Part shown: positions 50,552 to 58,332 of the stretch, one piece after another | How the letters are laid out: each line of letters begins with the position of its first letter | How positions within the stretch are numbered: position 1 is the stretch's first letter | Origin: Stieleria sedimenti | Lineage (GTDB): Bacteria > Planctomycetota > Planctomycetia > Pirellulales > Pirellulaceae | Direction of reading: 5' to 3' | NCBI RefSeq assembly: GCF_025060895.1 | Contig: NZ_JANZKV010000178.1 | Location: forward strand, 1,805 to 60,136 | DNA: 58,332 nucleotides | Notes under the pieces: generated by a model | What the model was told of the DNA's origin: nothing | Databases searched by the model: none | What the model saw: only the letters and a program-made list of their open reading frames with translations | Made by a program: the position numbers and the translations under genes

Positions 50552-51669
50552 GAGTCCTCGTCAACGCCTTGTCGGTCAACAATCAGAGCGGGCGACACGT
50601 TTTGATGGGGCACCTGAACCGGTTGCGGGCCTGGACCGAGGGGACACATGACTATGTGTTTCTCTATCATCATGCCAATCGGGACATCGTCGTCGATCTG
50701 CCCGGCTACGCGTGGATCGAGTGCCCGGCATCGACATCCCGATGGAACCGACGGGCGCTCTGGGAATACCAACATTTGAACAAAGTTGCTCGACAGACCC
50801 GGAGCGATTTTGTCTTTACGCCTGCCGGTGTCTCCGTACCCGGCATCAAGACGCCACAAGTCGTGTTCTGTCAAAACCCCTGGTGTATGGTGCCCGAATT
50901 GCACCACGGTTTGAACGACAAATTCAAAGCGTGGTTGCAACGGCGTGGCTATCGTCGCAGCATGCGTGAAGCGGCGTTGATGGTCTTTAATTCACAATTC
51001 ATGCACGACGCCTACCGCGAGAACGCGGGCGGCGAAGCGAAGCGTGCGATGGTGGTTTATCAAGCCATTTCTGAAACGACCTGGGAAGCGGCCCGTCGAT
51101 TGGGAAAAAGTCTGCTGGAAAAAAATCACATTGTCAGCGTCTCGGCGATGGCGCCTCACAAGGGGGCCGATGTCCTGGTGCGGGCCTTTCGTCTGGTGCG
51201 TGACGCGATTGCCGACGCGAGGTTGACGTTTGCCGGTGGTTGGCCCGATCCATCGCACCGCCGACAGATTGAAAACCTGGTCAACGAACTGGGGCTGGGT
51301 GACGCGGTGACCTTTTGTGGTTGGATCAGCGATGAAGAGCTCCAGCAACTGTACTCCCGAGCGCACGTGTTCAGTCTGCTCAGTCGTTGCGAATCGTTCG
51401 GGATTCCCGCGATCGAGGCCCAGAGTTTTGGCACGCCGGCGATCGGGACCGACACCTGCGCCATTCCCGAAATCGGCGGCGACGGTGGGATGTACAGCCC
51501 CGTCGATAACGTCGAAGCGGCTGCGGCGAATTTGGTGAATGTTCTGACGAACGAAGGGCTGTGGAATCAGTTGAGCGATCGTGCGAGTGAGAACGCAAGC
51601 CGATTCCGCTGGAGCGAGTGCAGTCGGCCGTTGTTGCAAATGTTTGATATCGTCCAATCGGCACGCTGA
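50548..51669 (+). CDS. GT4 glycosyltransferase
   Basis: A 373-residue GT-B enzyme starting on the previous stop. The N-terminus MRVLVNALSVNNQSGRHVLM has the glycine-containing acceptor loop. F-N-S-Q-F-M appears where GT4 enzymes have F-x-S-x-F. The C-terminal domain reads ENHIVSVSAMAPHKGADVLV-type sequence, then LTFAGGWPDPSHRRQIE and the E-x(7)-E patch in LLSRCESFGIPAIEAQSFGT. The catalytic layout is intact. Donor unknown. Confidence 0.88.
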   Translation: MRVLVNALSVNNQSGRHVLMGHLNRLRAWTEGTHDYVFLYHHANRDIVVDLPGYAWIECPASTSRWNRRALWEYQHLNKVARQTRSDFVFTPAGVSVPGIKTPQVVFCQNPWCMVPELHHGLNDKFKAWLQRRGYRRSMREAALMVFNSQFMHDAYRENAGGEAKRAMVVYQAISETTWEAARRLGKSLLEKNHIVSVSAMAPHKGADVLVRAFRLVRDAIADARLTFAGGWPDPSHRRQIENLVNELGLGDAVTFCGWISDEELQQLYSRAHVFSLLSRCESFGIPAIEAQSFGTPAIGTDTCAIPEIGGDGGMYSPVDNVEAAAANLVNVLTNEGLWNQLSDRASENASRFRWSECSRPLLQMFDIVQSAR

Positions 51670-51672
51670 AGC

Positions 51673-52644
51673 TTGATCGCCAAGGATACATCATGGAACG
51701 CGTCTGGGACGACAGACCCGATGCGGTTTCACGGTTTTGACGCGCTGCGTGTCGCCGGCATGTTGGCAGTCATCTACATCCATGCCAGTGATACGAACGA
51801 TGTTGTCGAGTGGGGAATGCGGTATCTGGGCTTTGCGGTGCCGTGTTTCTTGATGATGAGTGCCTTTCTGGCCCAGCAAACCATCCTTCGAAAAAACATC
51901 GCCCCTATCGATTGGATCACCCGCAAGTTCAAACGCTTGGCACCTTCTTATTTTGCCTGGACCGCGATCTATTTAGCCGTGCGATTCGCGAAATCGATGG
52001 CGACCGGTGAGCAACTTGAATCCGGGATACTCGGCAGCATCTTCTGGGGCGACGCATCGCATCAACTTTATTTTGTCCCCTTCCTTTTCTACAGCTTCGT
52101 CTTATGGACCGGCTTGATGAGGCTGGCTCGGCGGCGTCCGGTGACGACGGCAGGATTATTGGCCGTTTCTACCGTGATTTTTGTGTGGCAGGCGTCAGCA
52201 ATTGAAGCAAGCTTGCCGGCCAATCGTTGGTTTATCGGAAAGAACATGGCTTGGTTTCCGATCGGAATGTTGTTTGCCATCGTGGTTGAACAATTGCGAG
52301 AGAAACGCGAGTGGTTTTTCTGGCCGATCTTGGCGTTGCTGGTCGTGATGTTGCTCAGCGACTTTCTGAATGTCTATGCGATTTCAACGGTCGTTTTCGC
52401 GTTAGCGATTGCGGCCCAGCGTCCCGCGCCCGACTGGCTCAAGCACCTTTCGATCTACAGTTTCGGGGTGTACCTGTCGCACGTCCTGTTCATCGAAGGG
52501 ATGCAATTCATCGCACCGCGACTCGGACTGAACCTTCAGTCGATCAGCGTAACGCTGGGAATCATGGTGATCGCGGGGCTCTTCTCCTATGCGACCTGTA
52601 TGCTTCTCGGCCAGTCCAAGTGGAGTCGCTGGAGCGTCACATGA
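51673..52644 (+). CDS. Acyltransferase-3 family membrane protein
   Basis: A 323-residue integral membrane acyltransferase. The frame opens at TTG 51673; ATG 51721 (MRFHGFDALRVAGML) is equally plausible and matches where family similarity starts. FDALRVAGMLAVIYIHASD carries the catalytic-region His of the family, and P-C-F-L-M-M-S-A-F-L matches the second conserved block. About ten helices follow, ending FGVYLSHVLFIEGMQF. It would transfer acetyl or another acyl group to a sugar, in addition to the MBOAT pair upstream. The next GT2 gene overlaps the stop (ATGA). Confidence 0.85.
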   Translation: MIAKDTSWNASGTTDPMRFHGFDALRVAGMLAVIYIHASDTNDVVEWGMRYLGFAVPCFLMMSAFLAQQTILRKNIAPIDWITRKFKRLAPSYFAWTAIYLAVRFAKSMATGEQLESGILGSIFWGDASHQLYFVPFLFYSFVLWTGLMRLARRRPVTTAGLLAVSTVIFVWQASAIEASLPANRWFIGKNMAWFPIGMLFAIVVEQLREKREWFFWPILALLVVMLLSDFLNVYAISTVVFALAIAAQRPAPDWLKHLSIYSFGVYLSHVLFIEGMQFIAPRLGLNLQSISVTLGIMVIAGLFSYATCMLLGQSKWSRWSVT

Positions 52645-53612
52645 GCGGGGCGAAGCAAGACCGCCCGCGTGTCTCGGTCGTGATGGGGGTTTACAACGGT
52701 GCGTCTCAATTGACGGCGACGGTTGAGAGCATTCTTGAGCAAACATTCGAGGACTTCGAATTGATCCTCGTCGATGACGGGTCGACGGACGGATCATCGG
52801 AAATGCTGAGGGAATTTGCGGCGCAGGATCGTCGGATTGTGCTGTTGCATCAACCCAACGCGGGGCTGACCTGTGCACTGATCAAAGGATGTGATCACGC
52901 GCGGGGCGAGTTCATTGCTCGACAGGACGTCGGTGACCGATCGCTTTCGAGGCGTTTGGAAAAACAGGTCCAATACCTGGATCGTCATCCCGATGTGGTT
53001 GCGGTCGGCGCGGGATGTCGAAGAATCGGCCCTGAGGGAGAGTTTCTTGGGGAGACGATACGAGATCAAAGTCCAGAACAGATCACCGCCGCGTTCCTCG
53101 CCGAAGGAATTGGCATCTCTCATACCGTGGCGACGTATCGAACCGATGCCTACCGCTCGATTGGCGGTTATCGCCGCGAGTTCCGGTTTGCGCAAGACAC
53201 GGATCTTTGGCATCGAATGACAGGTGTCGGCCAACTCGGCGAGTTGCCGGAGGTTTTGTTTGAATGGGGAATTGACATGGATGGGATCAGCTCGACCAGT
53301 CACGATCGGCAACGCCAACTCGCGATGCTGGCACAGGAGTCCTACCGGTGTCTCCAACGCGGAGAGGATGATCACGAGATCCTCCGCCGGGCGCAACAGA
53401 CGAGCTGGGGCGAAATTCCGCCAACGACGGTGATTTCACCGCGTGTCGCACTGGCGAGTGCTGAGTTTTTTATCGGTAGCCAGCTCTACGCCATCGGGGA
53501 CCATCGCTGTCGGCCCTATTTGTTGCGTGCCATCCGGCAGCGGCCGTTTTGGATTCGCCCCTGGGTGAAGGTTGTGTTGTCCTATTTGCGATTGCCGGTA
53601 AAAGATGCTTGA
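52641..53612 (+). CDS. GT2 glycosyltransferase with altered DxD motif
   Basis: A 323-residue GT-A enzyme. ATG 52641 overlaps the acyltransferase stop; the open frame upstream belongs to a shadow. VSVVMGVYNGASQLTATVES and LILVDDGSTDGSSEML are standard. Where relatives have A-R-M-D-A-D-D, this protein has A-R-Q-D-V-G-D (about 94-100), so the middle acidic residue of D-x-D is Gly; the flanking aspartates remain. F-A-Q-D-T-D-L-W-H-R is the acceptor motif. It may belong to a subfamily with this variant or have reduced metal binding. Confidence 0.82.
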   Translation: MSGAKQDRPRVSVVMGVYNGASQLTATVESILEQTFEDFELILVDDGSTDGSSEMLREFAAQDRRIVLLHQPNAGLTCALIKGCDHARGEFIARQDVGDRSLSRRLEKQVQYLDRHPDVVAVGAGCRRIGPEGEFLGETIRDQSPEQITAAFLAEGIGISHTVATYRTDAYRSIGGYRREFRFAQDTDLWHRMTGVGQLGELPEVLFEWGIDMDGISSTSHDRQRQLAMLAQESYRCLQRGEDDHEILRRAQQTSWGEIPPTTVISPRVALASAEFFIGSQLYAIGDHRCRPYLLRAIRQRPFWIRPWVKVVLSYLRLPVKDA

Positions 53613-54144
53613 GACGTTGATACGAACGTTTCGCTTGGTCAGTTGGAGGATGCGCGCGTTCGGTTGGTCCATTCGCGGCGCCAGGCTCCAACCAAAGGTC
53701 AACATCGGTGCGCGATGCCGCATGGATTATCCTCACGGCATCTGGTTGGGGACTCGGGTGACACTCGAAGACGACGTGTGGTTGAAACTGGTCAATCAAC
53801 AGGCAAAGCTTAACGTCGGTGGGTTCACTTTTTTGGGCCGGGGGACCGAATTAGATGTTTCCCAACAGGTCTCCATCGGCAGCAACGTTTTGATCGCCCC
53901 GCGGGTGTTCATCACCGATCATTCGCACAACTCCAGGCGTGGCCTTCCGATCAATCAACAGGGTTGTAACAGTCAAGCGGTCAGCATTGGAAATGATGTT
54001 TGGATCGGAACTGGAGCGACGATCCTTTCCGGAGTGACGATCGGCGACGGCGCCGTAATCGGTGCCGGAGCGGTGGTCAGGAGCCACGTGCCCGAGAATG
54101 AAGTTTGGGCCGGGGTTCCGGCACGGAAAATTGGTGAACGGTAA
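53605..54144 (+). CDS. Hexapeptide-repeat acetyltransferase
   Basis: A 179-residue left-handed beta-helix protein; ATG 53605 overlaps the previous gene by 8 bases. The repeats are clear: VSIGSNVLIAPRVFITDHSH, then VSIGNDVWIGTGATILSG and VTIGDGAVIGAGAVVRSHVP, ending E-V-W-A-G-V-P-A-R-K-I. The D-H-S-H loop supplies the catalytic His. It is a WcaF/maa-like sugar O-acetyltransferase using acetyl-CoA in the cytoplasm. Together with MBOAT and acyltransferase-3 it makes a third acyl-transfer route in the locus. Confidence 0.9.
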   Translation: MLETLIRTFRLVSWRMRAFGWSIRGARLQPKVNIGARCRMDYPHGIWLGTRVTLEDDVWLKLVNQQAKLNVGGFTFLGRGTELDVSQQVSIGSNVLIAPRVFITDHSHNSRRGLPINQQGCNSQAVSIGNDVWIGTGATILSGVTIGDGAVIGAGAVVRSHVPENEVWAGVPARKIGER

Positions 54145-54151
54145 CGGTGCG

Positions 54152-55030
54152 ATGACGAAGTTAGCGGCGATTCAGACTCCAAACGATCTTCAACGTTGGC
54201 AATCCGGACAGCCATCGATGATGCGGCTTGCCGCTTTCCTCAATCGAGTTTCGCCACGTGGCAAGGGCGCCATTCCCAGATTCATCGGCCGGAGGTTCGG
54301 GGGCAGGTGGAAAACGACCATCACCACCGATTCCGGATGCAAGTTGGCCGTCGACCCGGCTAACTTGGACCTGTTTGTGACGATTGAGAACGAGGGCGCT
54401 TGGGAGCCATGGATACGCCGCGTTTGTACAATCGCAATGCAAAACGGCGGTGTGATGTTCGACGTCGGTGCCAACGCCGGCGCGATCTCCAATGAAACCG
54501 CGCTGGCCTGCCCGGGAATCACCATCAAAGCATTCGAGCCACAAGTGGAACTTGCGAGGCTCGTGGCCGTTTCCGCGCAGCTGAATGGATTACATGAGAT
54601 CGAAGTGTTTTCCGTCGCCGTCGGTGATCACGAGGGAACTGTCCAGCTGCACAAACCGGCTCATGCCTTACATGCATCGTTGATGACATCAGGTCAGGCC
54701 GGAGAAGCGGTCGTCGATGTGCCCCTCATTTCACTCGACTGGGCGGTCCATTCGGGACAACTTCCTGCGCCGACATTCATCAAAGTCGACGTCGAGGGTG
54801 GCGAACTCGGCGTTTTGAATGGGGCTCAGCAAATCCTGACGAAATACCAGCCTGTGGTGATTTTCGAAGCCAACGAAAGCTCCGATCGCTTCGGCTACGG
54901 CCGCGAAGATCTGTTTGCCCGATTCCGTCAATGCGGAGACTATGAATTTTTCTGGATCGCGCCGGGCGACGTCCTCGCCAGCCCGAAGCGGCGCGCGACC
55001 GAATTCGAATCCCACTATCAACGCGTTTAA
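54152..55030 (+). CDS. FkbM family methyltransferase
   Basis: A 292-residue SAM methyltransferase. ATG 54152 follows the acetyltransferase stop by 7 bases; GTG 54134 is possible. The SAM loop is GGVMFDVGANAGAISNETAL, then IKAFEPQVELARLVAVSAQL, VFSVAVGDHEGTVQL, and the FkbM signature F-I-K-V-D-V-E-G-G-E-L-G-V-L-N-G-A. It is the second FkbM gene in the locus and is more GC-rich than the one at 32.8 kb. Probably O-methylates a sugar of the chain. Confidence 0.87.
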   Translation: MTKLAAIQTPNDLQRWQSGQPSMMRLAAFLNRVSPRGKGAIPRFIGRRFGGRWKTTITTDSGCKLAVDPANLDLFVTIENEGAWEPWIRRVCTIAMQNGGVMFDVGANAGAISNETALACPGITIKAFEPQVELARLVAVSAQLNGLHEIEVFSVAVGDHEGTVQLHKPAHALHASLMTSGQAGEAVVDVPLISLDWAVHSGQLPAPTFIKVDVEGGELGVLNGAQQILTKYQPVVIFEANESSDRFGYGREDLFARFRQCGDYEFFWIAPGDVLASPKRRATEFESHYQRV

Positions 55031-55042
55031 GTTCTCCACCAG

Positions 55043-55990
55043 ATGTCACCCAACGTGTCAATCGTCATACCGACGCTCGGACGCGACACGGTTCTCGCCG
55101 CGACGATCGAATCGCTGTTGGCGCTTCCGTCGCCGGCCGCAGAAGTCTTGATCGTTGATCAAAGCCCCGAACATGATCAACCGACGACAGAACAACTGAC
55201 ACATTGGAACTCAACGAGGGCGATTCGTTGGATGCGACTGCCGAAACCATCGATTACGCGGTCCATGAACCACGGTTTGCGCGAAGCGAATTCTCCACTG
55301 GTGCTGTTCTTGGACGATGACATTCGCCCCAACGCGGATATCGTCGCCGTTCATGCGGCGGCTCATGCCCGGTGTCCGCAACTGTGGGCGACCGTCGGAC
55401 AAGTCATCCAACCCTGGCAAAAACCGAAGCCGATCGACGCTCCGCGCGCCCTGACGGGCCTACGCCGCGACGAAGACTTTCCGTTTCACTCCACACGTGA
55501 GATGGAAGTCCATAACGTGATGGCCGGAAATCTTTGCGTCCATCGCGAACGCGCTCTGTCGATCGGCGGCTTTGATGAAAACTTTCAAGGTGCCGCTTAT
55601 CGATTCGAAACCGAATTCGCCCGCCGATTGGAAGCCGCCGGCGGATCGATCCGATTTCTCGGGTCGGCGGGCATCGATCACTTGCGTGTCGAGACAGGAG
55701 GGACACGTGTGTCCGGCAGTCATTTGACCAGCTCTTCGCCTCGACATGGCGTCGGTGACCACTATTACGCTCTGTTGCATGCTCGATCGGCATGCGAAGC
55801 GAATGCCTACTGTTTGCGACGCATCCTGCGTGAGGTCCGGACCAAGTTCCACCTGACCCATCCGTGGTGGATTCCGGTGAAGCTGTTGGGGGAAGGGCGA
55901 GCCTATCTGGCAGCGCGACGATTGATGCGAGATCGGATGAAAGTGTTGAACCCCTCGGATTCGATCAAGGCCAACGAGCAGTCGCCATGA
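55043..55990 (+). CDS. GT2 glycosyltransferase
   Basis: A 315-residue GT-A enzyme, ATG 55043. VSIVIPTLGRDTVLAATIES opens the domain, VLIVDQSPEHDQPT replaces the common D-D-G-S strand with D-Q-S, as in some rhamnosyltransferase-like GT2 enzymes, and LVLFLDDDIRPNADIV has the D-D-D metal site. NVMAGNLCVHRERALSIGGF is the acceptor-side loop. The stop overlaps the next GT4 gene. Donor unknown. Confidence 0.87.
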   Translation: MSPNVSIVIPTLGRDTVLAATIESLLALPSPAAEVLIVDQSPEHDQPTTEQLTHWNSTRAIRWMRLPKPSITRSMNHGLREANSPLVLFLDDDIRPNADIVAVHAAAHARCPQLWATVGQVIQPWQKPKPIDAPRALTGLRRDEDFPFHSTREMEVHNVMAGNLCVHRERALSIGGFDENFQGAAYRFETEFARRLEAAGGSIRFLGSAGIDHLRVETGGTRVSGSHLTSSSPRHGVGDHYYALLHARSACEANAYCLRRILREVRTKFHLTHPWWIPVKLLGEGRAYLAARRLMRDRMKVLNPSDSIKANEQSP

Positions 55991-57156
55991 AACTCGCCTT
56001 TCTGACGACGCACCCGATTCAATATCAGGTGCCGGTGTTCCGGCACTTGGCGGCCGAGGATGGCGTCGAATTCCAGGCCGTCTTTTGCACCCTGCCGACC
56101 GCCGAGCAGCAGGGCGCCGAATTCGGCGTCAAGTTTGAATGGGACATTCCGCTGTTGGCGGGCTATGACTACCACGTCTTGGACAATGTTTCCAAGACGC
56201 CGGGTTTGATGCACTTTGCCGGCTGTGATACCCCCGGCGTCGCGGACTACTTTCGCAGCCAGGGGTTCGACGCGGTCGTGATCAACGGTTGGGTCGTCAA
56301 GAGTTGTCTGCAGGCGGCGCGGGCCTGCAAACGGTTGCGCATCCCCTGCATCGTTCGCGGCGAAGCCAACAATTTGCGGCCGCGAGCCTGGTGGAAGCGA
56401 TTGATCCACAAGCGGCTGATGCGGTTTTATGATGCGTTTTGCCCGATCGGTAAAGCCAGCGCGGCCTTCTATCGCGAACTCGGCATTCCCGACGAGCGGA
56501 TGTTCTTGGCGCCGTACTGCATCGAGAATGAGCGTCTTGCCGCAACCAGCCCATGCGATGAGGATTCCATTGCCGCCGCACGTCGACGTTTCAAGATCAA
56601 CGCCGACACGTGCTGCTTTCTTTTTTGCGGAAAGCTGATCGAAAAAAAACAGCCCATCGGTTTGATGAAAGCCGTCGCGCTGGCCAAACAACAGGGTGCC
56701 GAGTTTCAGCTGTTGGTGGTGGGTGAGGGCGCCCAACGAGAGCAATGCGAGCGATTGTCGCGCGAGGGAAACCTGCCGGTTCAGTTCGCGGGCTTCCTGA
56801 ATCAATCGCAAATCGGGCAAGCTTACAGCGCCGCGGACGCCTTGGTGCTGCCCTCGGACAATGGCGAAACGTGGGGGTTGGTGGTCAATGAAGGCTTTGC
56901 GGCCGGCCTGCCGGCGTTGGTCAGTGATCAGGTGGGCTGTCACCCGGATTTGATCCATGAGGGAGCGACGGGGTGGGTACACCCGTTTGGTGATTGGCAG
57001 ACGCTCGCCGACCAAATCACGCGAGCTGCCGGTGACCGCGCAGAACTTCAACAAATGGGCCGCAATGCGAAAGCGTTGATCCGACACTACAGCCCCCGCG
57101 ACGCAGCCGACGGAATCCTGCGCGCCGCTCGCTTTGTCACCGGGCAGGGGAGCTAA
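55987..57156 (+). CDS. GT4 glycosyltransferase
   Basis: A 389-residue GT-B enzyme; ATG 55987 overlaps the previous stop (ATGA), which rules out the longer open frame upstream. The N-terminus KLAFLTTHPIQYQVPVFRHL is typical of a group using HPIQY. FCGKLIEKKQPIGLMKAVAL and LLVVGEGAQREQCERL make the donor fold, and LPSDNGETWGLVVNEGFAAG is the E-x(7)-E region. No membrane segment. Donor and acceptor unknown. Confidence 0.9.
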   Translation: MKLAFLTTHPIQYQVPVFRHLAAEDGVEFQAVFCTLPTAEQQGAEFGVKFEWDIPLLAGYDYHVLDNVSKTPGLMHFAGCDTPGVADYFRSQGFDAVVINGWVVKSCLQAARACKRLRIPCIVRGEANNLRPRAWWKRLIHKRLMRFYDAFCPIGKASAAFYRELGIPDERMFLAPYCIENERLAATSPCDEDSIAAARRRFKINADTCCFLFCGKLIEKKQPIGLMKAVALAKQQGAEFQLLVVGEGAQREQCERLSREGNLPVQFAGFLNQSQIGQAYSAADALVLPSDNGETWGLVVNEGFAAGLPALVSDQVGCHPDLIHEGATGWVHPFGDWQTLADQITRAAGDRAELQQMGRNAKALIRHYSPRDAADGILRAARFVTGQGS

Positions 57157-57157
57157 G

Positions 57158-58324
57158 ATGATTCGCGTCGCCTTGCTCGACACGACGGTGCCCGGTGAAC
57201 CCGGAAGCATGGGACGGTATCGTGATCAGCTTGCCGGTGCGCTGGCAACGTACTTTTCCGATGAAGTTGAAGCGTCGGTGAAGTTCTTGGGGTGTGGTCG
57301 GGAAACGCTCGATCGCACACCCAACCGATTGCGAATGTGGCGACGTCACCATCACATTTGGCGTGCCGCCCGGAATTTGGATGTTTCCAAATACGACGTG
57401 GTTCACTTGCTGGACGGAAGTTTCGGCTATGCCGCGGGCGCAGTGCAGTCGGGCCGCGTCGTCGTGACGGTCCACGATGTGATCCCTCGATTGCAAATGG
57501 ATGGAGTCTTTGCCGGCGCGCCGCCGGTCGGACGCGGGGCGCGTTGGCTGATCAATCGATCGTTGCGTGGCGTCGGGGCATCCAGCGTGGTTTGCTCAGA
57601 CAGCCAAAGCACGGCGGAGGACTTGCAGCGGTACGCATGCCGGCCCGCGGGAGGTATTCGAGTCGTCCCGCTTGCCATCGAAACCGAGCTGTTTGAAGGC
57701 CCCCGAGAATCGCTGGACGCGGTCGGCCAGCAGAGCCCGTTCCTGTTCCACCTGGGCAACAATGGATTCTATAAAAATCGCGCCGGTACGATCGAGATTC
57801 TGAAGCGAATCGACAAGAACATTCCGGTTCGGTTGGTACTCGCTGGGCCTACGCCGGACGGAGCACTGCGCGAGGTTTGCAGCAACAGCGGCATTGCAAA
57901 TCGAATCGAGTTTTTGATCGATCCCGATCAGCAGACGCTCTCGGAATACTATCGCGCCGCGGCGGCGTTCCTGTTTCCGAGTCTCTACGAGGGATTCGGG
58001 TGGCCGCCGCTGGAAGCGATGGCCGCCGGATGCCCGGTGGTTTCTAGCGATGCGGGGTCGCTTCCCGAAGTGATCGGCGATGCCGGCGTGATTGCGAGCT
58101 GCGGCGACTACGACGCGATGGCCCGAGGTTGTGAAAGGCTGCTCATGGATGAAGTGTTTCGTGATCGGATGATTCAAGCCGGAACCGAGCGGGTGAAACA
58201 ATTCAGCCGAAAACGCTTGGCGGAGAACATGATGGGGGTGTATCGAGCGGTGTTGGAGAGAAACGGAGATGGCAGAAAAATGGCGAACAGAACAACGGGA
58301 AGAAACCGACAAGAAAATGGGTGA
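57158..58324 (+). CDS. GT4 glycosyltransferase
   Basis: A 388-residue GT-B enzyme. ATG 57158 is one base after the previous stop, with GGGGAG overlapping that stop as ribosome site. VVHLLDGSFGYAAGAVQSGR and VVVTVHDVIPRLQMD are the N-terminal signature of MtfB/WbaZ-like mannosyltransferases. FLFHLGNNGFYKNRAGTIEI, RLVLAGPTPDG and FLFPSLYEGFGWPPLEAMAA give a complete E-x(7)-E active site. A mannosyl or deoxysugar donor is a guess from relatives. The gene ends 8 bases before the window edge; the cluster probably continues. Confidence 0.88.
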   Translation: MIRVALLDTTVPGEPGSMGRYRDQLAGALATYFSDEVEASVKFLGCGRETLDRTPNRLRMWRRHHHIWRAARNLDVSKYDVVHLLDGSFGYAAGAVQSGRVVVTVHDVIPRLQMDGVFAGAPPVGRGARWLINRSLRGVGASSVVCSDSQSTAEDLQRYACRPAGGIRVVPLAIETELFEGPRESLDAVGQQSPFLFHLGNNGFYKNRAGTIEILKRIDKNIPVRLVLAGPTPDGALREVCSNSGIANRIEFLIDPDQQTLSEYYRAAAAFLFPSLYEGFGWPPLEAMAAGCPVVSSDAGSLPEVIGDAGVIASCGDYDAMARGCERLLMDEVFRDRMIQAGTERVKQFSRKRLAENMMGVYRAVLERNGDGRKMANRTTGRNRQENG

Positions 58325-58332
58325 CAGGAAAA

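Noticed and set aside
55903-57210. 435-codon minus-strand frame opposite a GT4 gene
   Set aside because: No family features, and the plus strand encodes a complete glycosyltransferase joined by stop/start overlaps to its neighbours.
1-58332. Prophage, insertion sequence or genomic island boundaries
   Set aside because: No transposase, integrase, phage structural gene or tRNA junction was seen; only small non-coding repeats suggest mobility.

Overview
The window looks like chromosome from a marine planctomycete of the Pirellulales type (Rhodopirellula-like). Several things point that way together: GC-rich DNA, ECF sigma genes beside very long membrane-anchored partners, a Ser/Thr kinase next to a sigma gene, a secreted DUF1573 protein, a GYF_2-domain membrane protein, many TTG/GTG starts, small palindromic intergenic repeats, and a large polysaccharide locus with a sulfotransferase. 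This is inferred from gene content; no rRNA or tRNA gene was seen. There is no transposase, integrase, CRISPR array or prophage gene.

Left part (1-22.5 kb), regulation and envelope. A secreted DUF1573 protein (minus strand) diverges from an ECF sigma factor and a large Ser/Thr kinase (kinase, TolB-like and TPR regions) whose 3' end looks broken by a 17-bp tandem duplication. A tight four-gene operon (6.2-13.4 kb) follows. It encodes a zinc-ribbon GTPase, a GAP1-N-type GTPase-associated membrane protein, a 963-aa coiled-coil membrane protein without recognised family, and a double-GYF_2 membrane protein. This is the best candidate for a poorly described system. Next come a FecR/anti-sigma-like membrane protein and a flippase-like membrane protein invaded in frame by two repeat families, an ECF sigma/anti-sigma pair, and a minus-strand trio: a DksA/TraR zinc finger, a Lon-substrate-binding-domain protein and a Bax-inhibitor-1 protein.

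Right part (22.5-58.3 kb), one long plus-strand polysaccharide locus that probably runs past the window end. Nucleotide-sugar genes: a UDP-sugar epimerase, GDP-mannose 4,6-dehydratase, a UDP-GlcNAc 2-epimerase, and a CapE-CapF-CapG set for UDP-N-acetyl-L-fucosamine. Export and polymerisation: an O-antigen ligase/polymerase-like protein, an ABC permease and a Wzt-type ATPase with a C-terminal carbohydrate-binding region. Assembly: about ten GT2/GT4 glycosyltransferases, a GT61-like protein, a NodZ-like fucosyltransferase candidate and a STELLO/DUF288 protein. Decoration: a sulfotransferase, three methyltransferases, an MBOAT/SGNH acyl-transfer pair, an acyltransferase-3 protein and a hexapeptide acetyltransferase. 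Stop/start overlaps of the ATGA, GTGA or TTGA kind link many of these genes and argue for cotranscription. The product is inferred to be a sulfated, acylated, methylated heteropolysaccharide containing deoxy-aminosugars.

A recurrent theme is short tandem repetition: 15- or 17-bp units across three gene ends, 15-bp and 21-bp units inside genes, and 29-bp hairpin units between genes. Start codons and gene ends were read from the sequence; family assignments come from motif recognition without database searches.
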